The notes under the pieces are model-generated. The model worked only from the letters and a program-made list of their open reading frames with translations. It was not told the DNA's origin and did not search any database. From Verrucomicrobiaceae bacterium (GTDB taxonomy: Bacteria; Verrucomicrobiota; Verrucomicrobiia; Verrucomicrobiales; Verrucomicrobiaceae): a stretch of 47,807 nt of DNA. Location: positions 1-47,807 of the forward strand of contig JAIXYN010000096.1 in assembly GCA_027490195.1 (NCBI GenBank). The letters run 5' to 3'. Made by a program: the position numbers and the translations under genes. Below are positions 41,132 to 47,807 of the stretch, piece after piece; positions within the stretch are counted from its first letter, which is position 1; each line of letters begins with the position of its first letter.

Positions 41132-41653
41132 TTAGGAGCCCGCACCTGTCTTGGTCACCCGCCCTAAAAGGTGGCGCATTTTGCGCTTGAGGCGCCAGAC
41201 GAAGGAACGGGGAATAGCGCGATGAATGGCGAACTTCTTCACGTACTTGGACACGGTCCAGTGAGCGGTCAGTCCATCTGGAAAAAGGGCGATGTCACCG
41301 ACTCGCAGCGTATGAATTTTGCGACCCGGATTCTGTTCTTCGATCACCACCTCGCCCTCCAGAATCTGCACAATCTCATCCAGGCCAAACACCCACTTAA
41401 ATTTGCCCGCACTGCACTCCCAGACGGCGCAGGAAAGTGTGTTGTCAGTGGCAACTGCCAGGGTGGTGGCTCGTGCAATCGGGTTGCCTTCCAGAATCCA
41501 GTCGGGATTGATGGGTGCAGGCTGGAGATCTTCCTGAAGGATAGAGCCCGTCTGAATCACAGGGAAGGCGCTGGGCCTTAGTTGAGCGGGGTGAGCAGTG
41601 GTGCTGTCGTTGAATCCAAATGGTGAATGAAGGGATTTTTCCATATTTTCCAT
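41132..41653 (-). CDS. Cupin-domain protein (Cupin_3/DUF861-type)
   Basis: This 173-residue protein has a Cupin_3-type fold from about residue 40 to 145: PINPDWILEGNPIARATTLA, CAVWECSAGKFKWVFGLDE, IVQILEGEVVIEEQN and VGDIALFPDGLTAHWTVSKY. The two cupin motifs are degenerate in the metal His positions, as is usual for this family (homologous to ureidoglyoxylate-related and EutQ-like cupins). A basic C-terminal tail (RSFVWRLKRKMRHLLGR) is unusual. A good promoter lies immediately upstream (41659-41687), with transcription starting near 41652. That favours translation from the second ATG at 41644. Function unknown. Confidence 0.8.
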   Translation of the reverse strand: MENMEKSLHSPFGFNDSTTAHPAQLRPSAFPVIQTGSILQEDLQPAPINPDWILEGNPIARATTLAVATDNTLSCAVWECSAGKFKWVFGLDEIVQILEGEVVIEEQNPGRKIHTLRVGDIALFPDGLTAHWTVSKYVKKFAIHRAIPRSFVWRLKRKMRHLLGRVTKTGAGS

Positions 41654-41970
41654 GTATAAATATAATATCCAAATCTTCTATTGTCGAGAAAAGTCCAGAA
41701 AGCCCATCTGCCGGAAAACTGATTCAAAACCTCTTCCAAGTCAGCGCCTCTTCCATACTCAGGGTCACACAAGCCCCCCATCCGTTGCCGTCATGGCACA
41801 ACTGACTCCTGCCCGAAATGCTGAAAATCTTCATTCCTCCATGCCCTACCTACTCACTATCAAGGAACTAGGACGGGAAAGAGGATGAATGTAAACGGTC
41901 ATGAGCAGTCGGCTGTTTCACGATCTGCAGCCCCTTCTTGCATCCCTTCAAGCCACCGCTAAAGGAAAGC
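41654..41970. other. Intergenic region upstream of rsmD and the cupin gene
   Basis: This 317-base divergent region is AT-rich near the cupin gene, where it contains a candidate promoter on the minus strand. Nearer rsmD it is less distinctive. Open frames at 41620-41805 and 41652-41888 overlap the promoter and show no protein family, so they are not called. No tRNA or repeat was seen. Confidence 0.5.
41659..41687 (-). promoter_or_regulatory. Candidate sigma-70 promoter of the cupin gene
   Basis: On the minus strand, TCGACA (41682-41687, -35) and TATATT (41659-41664, -10) are separated by exactly 17 bases. Predicted transcription starts at about 41652, at or just inside the first ATG (41653), so the second ATG at 41644 may be the real start. 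Confidence 0.45.
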
Positions 41971-42552
41971 GTGCGCATCATTTCTGGAACCGCAGGGGGG
42001 CTTGCACTTGAAGTCCCCAAAACCGTCACACGCCCCACGCAGGATCGGGTACGGCAGGCTGTGTTCTCGATGCTCGGGGAACTCGTGCCGGGGGCGCATG
42101 TGCTGGATTTGTTTGCTGGCACGGGAGCCATCGGCCTCGAGTGCCTGAGCCGGGGTGCGGCTTCAGCGATGTTTGTGGATCAAAACAAAGGCGCGTGCGA
42201 GGTGATCCGCAAGAATATTGCCAAGACCCGCCTCACGGGGGCCACGGTGCGCCATGGTGATGTCTTCGGCATGCTGCCGCTGCTGCAACGCGACGGCAAA
42301 AAGTTCGACCTCATCTTTGCCGATCCACCATACACGCATTGCGATGCAGACACGGATTTCGTGGCGCAACTCCTAGCCGAAGAAGCGCTGCCTGCGCTCC
42401 TGCATCCAGAAAGCCACCTCATTCTCGAAAGTCACCACTTCAACCGCGAAACGAAAAGCTGGCCCGGCTGGGAGGTGCTGACGGATCGCAATTACGGCTC
42501 CACCCGCATCGTCTGGCTGCGCAAACTTCCGCATGGCATCGAAAGCGCTTAG
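41971..42552 (+). CDS. rsmD: 16S rRNA (guanine(966)-N2)-methyltransferase
   Basis: This 193-residue SAM-dependent enzyme methylates G966 of 16S rRNA. The family start RIISGTAGGLALEVPK is followed by TRPTQDRVRQAVFSML, motif I HVLDLFAGTGAIGLE, and the catalytic FADPPYTH. GTG 41971 is chosen because homology begins at the next codon and AAGGAA (41962-41967) lies 3 bases upstream; the frame is open to ATG 41938. It overlaps the following Kdo-transferase gene by 20 bases. Confidence 0.93.
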   Translation: MRIISGTAGGLALEVPKTVTRPTQDRVRQAVFSMLGELVPGAHVLDLFAGTGAIGLECLSRGAASAMFVDQNKGACEVIRKNIAKTRLTGATVRHGDVFGMLPLLQRDGKKFDLIFADPPYTHCDADTDFVAQLLAEEALPALLHPESHLILESHHFNRETKSWPGWEVLTDRNYGSTRIVWLRKLPHGIESA

Positions 42553-43867
42553 CCTCACTCTCTACAATCTGGCACTGCCTCTGGGGCTTGTGCTGATGCT
42601 GCCGGGAGCCTTCCGCAAGATGCGCCGCCGCAATGGCCGCTGGCAGGATCTGGCCCAGCGCTTCGGCTTTTTTCCCCGTGAGACCCAGGCCGCCATCCAT
42701 GCCCTGCCACAACGCGAACGCTTCTGGGTGCATGCGGTGAGCGTGGGAGAAGTGGGCGTGGCGAAGAAACTCATCACACGCCTGCTCAAAACGAATGCAG
42801 AACTTGGCATCGTGCTCAGCACGACGACGCCCACAGGTTACGCGCTCGCTGAAGAGCTGGCGGCTCAGCATGCGGGGCGCGTGGTGGCCATCTACAGCCC
42901 CATCGATCTACCCGGTGTTGGCCGACTCATGCTGGAGCGCATTCAGCCCACGCAGATGGTGCTCGTGGAGGCGGAAGTCTGGCCCAACTTGACGGCATCT
43001 GCTTCGCGCCTTGGCATTCCAGTTTCGCTGGTCAATGCACGGCTCTCGCCGCGCAGTGAACGCCGCTACCGCAAGTTCAGCTGGTTCATTGGGCCGATCT
43101 TTCGCATGCTCAAGCAGGTCCTCGTGCAGGAGGCGGACGACGTCGCGCGCTGGCAGGGCTTTGGGGTCGATGCGGAGCGCATCCACCTCACGGGCAGCAT
43201 CAAATACGACCCCGAAGGTTCGGTTGTCCCCGCATTGAAGATCGACGAACTGCGCAGTGCGCTCACGCAGATCGGTATCACGCCCGGACAGCCCAGGCTG
43301 CTCGCTGCCAGCACGCATGCGGGCGAAGAGATCGAACTCGCCCGCGTGTTCCTGCGTCTGCGCGAACAAGTGCGCGATCTCGCGCTGCTCATCGTGCCGC
43401 GTCATGTGGAGCGCCGGGCGGAGATCAGCGCCGAGTTGCAAAGCATCGGCATCTCCCCTGCCCTGCGCAGCATGATAGGCTCACGCGTCAATGCCACGGC
43501 GCCGGTCTTTCTGATCGACACCACGGGCGAGCTCGCCGCGTGGCAGCATCTTGCCACGCTGGTGGTGGTCGGGAAAAGCTTCCTCGCTGAAGGCGGCCAA
43601 AATCCCGCCGAGGCGGCGCTGGCGCAGAAGCCAGTGCTATTCGGCCCGCACATGGAGAACTTCACGCCCCTTGTCGATCTGCTGCTGAAGCACAAAGGCG
43701 CGCAGCAAGTCGCTGATTTTGCCGAGCTGGAATCAGCCTGCCGCACGCTGCTGCAGGATCAGGCCGCAGCAAAGAGCATGGCACAGGCTGGCCACGATGC
43801 GCTGACGATTCACGAAGGCGCGACGATGCGCAGCGTGGAGAGGCTCCAAGGTGTGGGGGTCTCCTGA
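42533..43867 (+). CDS. waaA: 3-deoxy-D-manno-octulosonic acid transferase
   Basis: This 444-residue inner-membrane-associated GT-B glycosyltransferase adds Kdo to lipid A. The N-terminal membrane anchor is LYNLALPLGLVLMLPGAF. The donor-binding family motifs are RFWVHAVSVGEVGVAKKLI, STTTPTGYALAEEL, PTQMVLVEAEVWPNLTASA and INARLSPRSERRYRK-like (VNARLSPRSERRYRKF). The C-terminal half has ASTHAGEEIELARVF, LLIVPRHVERRAEI and GGQNPAEAALAQKPVLFGPH. Presence implies an LPS outer membrane. The start overlaps the rsmD end by 20 bases, so co-transcription is likely. Confidence 0.95.
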   Translation: MASKALSLTLYNLALPLGLVLMLPGAFRKMRRRNGRWQDLAQRFGFFPRETQAAIHALPQRERFWVHAVSVGEVGVAKKLITRLLKTNAELGIVLSTTTPTGYALAEELAAQHAGRVVAIYSPIDLPGVGRLMLERIQPTQMVLVEAEVWPNLTASASRLGIPVSLVNARLSPRSERRYRKFSWFIGPIFRMLKQVLVQEADDVARWQGFGVDAERIHLTGSIKYDPEGSVVPALKIDELRSALTQIGITPGQPRLLAASTHAGEEIELARVFLRLREQVRDLALLIVPRHVERRAEISAELQSIGISPALRSMIGSRVNATAPVFLIDTTGELAAWQHLATLVVVGKSFLAEGGQNPAEAALAQKPVLFGPHMENFTPLVDLLLKHKGAQQVADFAELESACRTLLQDQAAAKSMAQAGHDALTIHEGATMRSVERLQGVGVS

Positions 43868-43930
43868 CCCCCACTCAGAATCCACGGAGTCGGGCTGCGA
43901 AACTGCGAAGCGAATCCCCGGTGCCTTGAT

Positions 43931-44842
43931 TTACCCCCACAACGACTGCGGGTAGTCGCCGGCATCAATCAGCGCGCGAATGCTCGCGACAACTTCCGCT
44001 TTGTCTTCAGGATAGGTGACACCGAACCACTTGCCGGTCGTCTCCAGCACACGCACATCGGCTTTACCAGCGGCGATGAGGGCATCGACTTGGGCGGGCA
44101 CGTAGCATTCGGATTTGAGCTCGGCGCCGCGCTCGGCGAGGAAGGCCGCAAAGGCGGTGCGCAGGTGCGCGAAGATGTCGGGCGTGAAGCCGAAGAAGTT
44201 CATCGACACGACTTCGTCTCCGGTGAGCGGGACGTAAGCACCCTCCACCTCGCGGTTTTCCGCACCGGTGTCGCATTTGAAAATCTTGGTCATCTCCAGC
44301 ACCGTGCTCAGCATGCCCTGGGCATCGCAGGTGCAGACACCGCGGGAGACACTGCCATGATCGGAAAGAGTGTTCTTGAGGTAGAAACCCACCATGGACC
44401 AGTGGCTTTTGCCATCATGAGGACGAGGCTGGACGAGATCTGCGGCGATTTTGGTGAAAGCGTCCTGCCCGTAGAAGTCGTCCGCATTGATCATGAGGAA
44501 GGGCTCATGCACGACGCTCTCCGCAGCAAGCAGCGCATGGGCGGTGCCCCAGGGCTTGGTGCGGCCTTCCGGCACGGTGAATCCGGCAGGAAGATCATGC
44601 AGATCCTGAAAGGCGTAGTCCACTTCGATGCGGCCTGCATATTTGGAGCCAATCTGCGTACGGAAGAGTTCTTCAAAGTCGCGGCGGATGACGAACACCA
44701 CCTTGCCAAAACCGGCACGGATCGCGTCAAAGACAGAGTAATCTAGCACCACCTCGCCCGCAGGTCCCATCGCATCAAGTTGTTTGAGGCCGCCGTAACG
44801 GCTGCCCATGCCGGCAGCGAGGATGAGGAGAGTGGGTTTCAT
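43931..44842 (-). CDS. Sugar-phosphate nucleotidyltransferase (UTP-glucose-1-phosphate uridylyltransferase-like)
   Basis: This 303-residue GT-A-fold nucleotidyltransferase has its nucleotide-binding signature at the N-terminus, LLILAAGMGSRYGGLKQLDA (a relaxed GxGxR...K loop). RTKPWGTAHALLAAESVV is the sugar-phosphate site, and FLMINADDFYGQDAF gives the metal-binding Asp. The rest (AHLRTAFAAFLAERGAELKS; KWFGVTYPEDKAEVV) matches a Verrucomicrobia/Bacteroidetes subfamily of uncertain sugar specificity. It likely makes an NDP-sugar for envelope polysaccharide. ATG 44842 is chosen over TTG 44845. Convergent with waaA. Confidence 0.85.
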   Translation of the reverse strand: MKPTLLILAAGMGSRYGGLKQLDAMGPAGEVVLDYSVFDAIRAGFGKVVFVIRRDFEELFRTQIGSKYAGRIEVDYAFQDLHDLPAGFTVPEGRTKPWGTAHALLAAESVVHEPFLMINADDFYGQDAFTKIAADLVQPRPHDGKSHWSMVGFYLKNTLSDHGSVSRGVCTCDAQGMLSTVLEMTKIFKCDTGAENREVEGAYVPLTGDEVVSMNFFGFTPDIFAHLRTAFAAFLAERGAELKSECYVPAQVDALIAAGKADVRVLETTGKWFGVTYPEDKAEVVASIRALIDAGDYPQSLWG

Positions 44843-44982
44843 CAAATGAATGTGGGATTTGGGTGAGGGCGCGTACCTTTTCGCCGGGCGGCGGTCAGGT
44901 CAAGACGAAGTGCTGAGCTCAAGACAGGCCGTGAACCAAAAAACAGAGAGCTTGTGCTCCTTCGCCGTTTCGGCTTACATCC

Positions 44983-45693
44983 ATGCACATGCTTCAAGAC
45001 ATCACGAAACTCATTCAGCTTCAGGAACGTGACCAGCGCATTCGTGCCCTGCAGAAAGACCTCAAGGACATCCCCACGATGCAAACCCGGGCCAAAATGC
45101 AGCTCGCGGGAGATCAGGCCGCCGTGGATGCCGCGAATCTGGCCATGAAGGAAGTCGAGGTGAAGATCAAAAACATTCAGCTCGATGTCCAAACGCGCCA
45201 GACCTCCATCAAGCGACTGCAGGACCAGCAGTTCGAGACGCGCAAGAATGACGAATTCGCCGCCCTCGGTCATGAGATCAAACGCTACGAGGCCGATGTG
45301 ACCAAGCTGGAAGATGGCGAACTGGAGCAGATGGAAGCCCTCGAAACCGCCAAGGCTAAGCTAAAGGACGCGCAGGGCAAACTGGCTGCCACCCAGGTTC
45401 GCGTGAACGAGGAGCTCAAAAATCTGGAAGACCGGGGCGTGGGCGTGAAAAAGCGCCTCGAAGATCTCACGGCCGAACGCAGCAAATTGGCCGAGCCGAT
45501 CGATCCCGATTCTCTTGATCTCTACACCCGTATCTTCACCAAGAAGGGCGATGCCGCCATCGTGCCGATGGAAAACGCCATGTGCGGCGGCTGCCACATG
45601 AAGGTGGTCGTGGGTGTGATCCAGTCCCTGAAGCAGTCCGTCGGCCTCACCCAATGCGAATCCTGCGGACGTATCTTGTATCTGGTGGAGTAG
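44983..45693 (+). CDS. C4-type zinc-ribbon coiled-coil protein (CT398-like)
   Basis: This 236-residue protein begins with a long amphipathic helix (TKLIQLQERDQRIRALQKDL) followed by two antiparallel coiled coils (about 10-90 and 100-180). It ends in a C4 zinc ribbon, with Cys pairs in AMCGGCHMKV and TQCESCGRIL. This is the CT398/zf-RING_7 family, of unknown but conserved function. In other bacteria it often neighbours Nif3-like or RNase-related genes, which are not adjacent here. Its stop lies 5 bases before the end of the convergent DUF1501 gene 2. Confidence 0.88.
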   Translation: MHMLQDITKLIQLQERDQRIRALQKDLKDIPTMQTRAKMQLAGDQAAVDAANLAMKEVEVKIKNIQLDVQTRQTSIKRLQDQQFETRKNDEFAALGHEIKRYEADVTKLEDGELEQMEALETAKAKLKDAQGKLAATQVRVNEELKNLEDRGVGVKKRLEDLTAERSKLAEPIDPDSLDLYTRIFTKKGDAAIVPMENAMCGGCHMKVVVGVIQSLKQSVGLTQCESCGRILYLVE

Positions 45694-45698
45694 TTTTG

Positions 45699-47150
<1,452 letters not shown>

Positions 47151-47170
47151 CTAGCGAACTTACGAGGGAG

Positions 47171-47807
47171 CTAGAGTGGATGTTTCAACCCGGATTATGC
47201 AGTAGAGTAAGTCAGAGGAGCGACGAGGGAGTCGATTTTGTGGAAGATGGCGTCCATCCAGGGGCGTTTTTGGCGTGGCAGTGAGAGCTTGAGCACTCGT
47301 TTGCGGGCGTGCTGGCTGACCCAGCCGCCTATTGCAAAGCAATTAGATCGCAGTGTCGAGAGAGTTGCCTGGTTGTTGCTGTTGAGCCCAAAATGCCTGA
47401 ACAGGCTCATCAGGTTGTAGGCCACCATGATGAACCGGAACGACGCCTCGGTGGCCCAGAAGTCCTGCAGGCAGAACGCCTCGAGTCCAAAGTCCTGCTT
47501 CAACTCCCGGATGCGGTTCTCGCAATCGGCACGGCTGTTGTAGATGTTCCAAATCTGATCGAGCGGCAGGTCCAGATTGGTCACATACAGGCTGAAGCGG
47601 TAGTCGGGCAGGTCTTCGAAGAGCAGCTTGCCTCCCGCCAGCGGCCGGCGGCTGATCTGCTTGCGCACCACGATGTGACGGCGCGCCCTGGCCTTGGGAT
47701 CAGCGGGCTGGTGCCGCCACTCTTTAACCGCGATGCCGGGGCAGACCTCCACCCATTCCTTCATGCCGTGGATCTCGTTCTTGAGGTTGGCGTAGGCCCG
47801 CGCGGCG
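47171..47807 (-). mobile_element. IS1380-family insertion sequence (3' part, truncated by window edge)
   Basis: A transposase gene of the IS1380 family fills the right end and runs off the window. Its stop is at 47195. The IS terminus is placed near 47171 because the plus strand there reads CTAGAGTGGATGTTTCAACC, which resembles the C(C)TAGA start of IS1380-type inverted repeats. The exact end, the matching left repeat and the target duplication cannot be fixed without the rest of the element. The element is adjacent to the 5' end of DUF1501 gene 2. Confidence 0.8.
47195..47807 (-). CDS. IS1380-family transposase (5' end outside window)
   Basis: The C-terminal roughly 200 residues of a DDE transposase are visible and the frame stays open to the window edge. 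The hallmark is the YREK-like segment IYNSRADCENRIRELKQDFG, which includes the catalytic Glu. It is preceded by YRFSLYVTNLDLPLDQIW and followed by the helical EASFRFIMVAYNLMSLFRHF. The N-terminal catalytic Asp residues are outside the window. No internal stop is seen, so it may be intact. Confidence 0.88.
   Translation of the reverse strand, partial: AARAYANLKNEIHGMKEWVEVCPGIAVKEWRHQPADPKARARRHIVVRKQISRRPLAGGKLLFEDLPDYRFSLYVTNLDLPLDQIWNIYNSRADCENRIRELKQDFGLEAFCLQDFWATEASFRFIMVAYNLMSLFRHFGLNSNNQATLSTLRSNCFAIGGWVSQHARKRVLKLSLPRQKRPWMDAIFHKIDSLVAPLTYSTA

Overview
The window reads as a chromosomal segment of a Gram-negative, GC-rich bacterium of the phylum Verrucomicrobiota, probably close to Prosthecobacter and relatives. 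This placement is an inference from gene content. The supporting evidence is two DUF1501 Tat-type proteins, a DUF1080 protein, a PEP-CTERM protein, a long-form HlyD/TolC export operon of the type common in the PVC group, a Kdo transferase (so an LPS outer membrane), many signal-peptide and lipoprotein hydrolases, and short operons on alternating strands. No rRNA, CRISPR array or prophage is visible. Two tRNAs (Gln-TTG, Leu-CAG), one IS1380-family element cut by the right edge, and one pair of inverted dispersed repeats are present.

Layout. 1-456 holds no gene but carries copy 1 of a dispersed repeat. 457-5697 (minus) holds a LysM/CHAP-like hydrolase and a translationally coupled TolC-HlyD-ABC ATPase operon with no permease. 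5826-7938 (plus) holds an ECF-type sigma factor followed by a secreted N,N-dimethylformamidase-like protein. 7989-12610 holds a beta-hydroxyacid dehydrogenase, a P2-type cation ATPase and a membrane-anchored parvulin. 12764-15580 holds a PEP-CTERM protein and a striking single-chain fusion of an MbnP-like copper-binding domain with an MbnH-like di-heme enzyme. 15600-16275 holds repeat copy 2 (inverted relative to copy 1), tRNA-Gln and an AT-rich stretch in front of an orphan P-loop NTPase. 17035-22716 (minus) and its partners hold PTS enzyme I, a TPR protein, two alpha/beta hydrolases and a DUF1080 protein.

23445-31191 is a plus-strand run: gluconokinase coupled to an AddB-like nuclease, dapB, a stand-alone polyvalent-type kinase domain, folK, a membrane-anchored degenerate M28-like protein, and the bifunctional NAD(P)HX repair enzyme. 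31312-36853 holds menG/ubiE, tRNA-Leu, a prenyltransferase-repeat protein, DUF1501 protein 1 with a hairpin terminator, a zinc-ribbon membrane protein and a D,D-carboxypeptidase. 36983-41653 holds a leaderless parvulin, a four-CxxC protein, a PQQ-type beta-propeller, a small membrane protein, a VapBC-like toxin-antitoxin pair and a cupin. 41971-45693 holds rsmD-waaA, a sugar nucleotidyltransferase and a C4 zinc-ribbon coiled-coil protein. 45699-47150 is DUF1501 protein 2, whose 5' side is abutted by the IS1380 element.

Most of the window is housekeeping or envelope biology. The best candidate for something unusual is the MbnP-MbnH fusion: a copper-binding protein and its presumed tryptophan-to-kynurenine maturase in one polypeptide, with no methanobactin genes nearby. 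Secondary points are the inverted repeat pair about 15.4 kb apart, the permease-less export operon, the stand-alone polyvalent kinase domain with two competing N-terminal reading frames, the orphan P-loop NTPase and the IS1380 insertion beside a DUF1501 gene.
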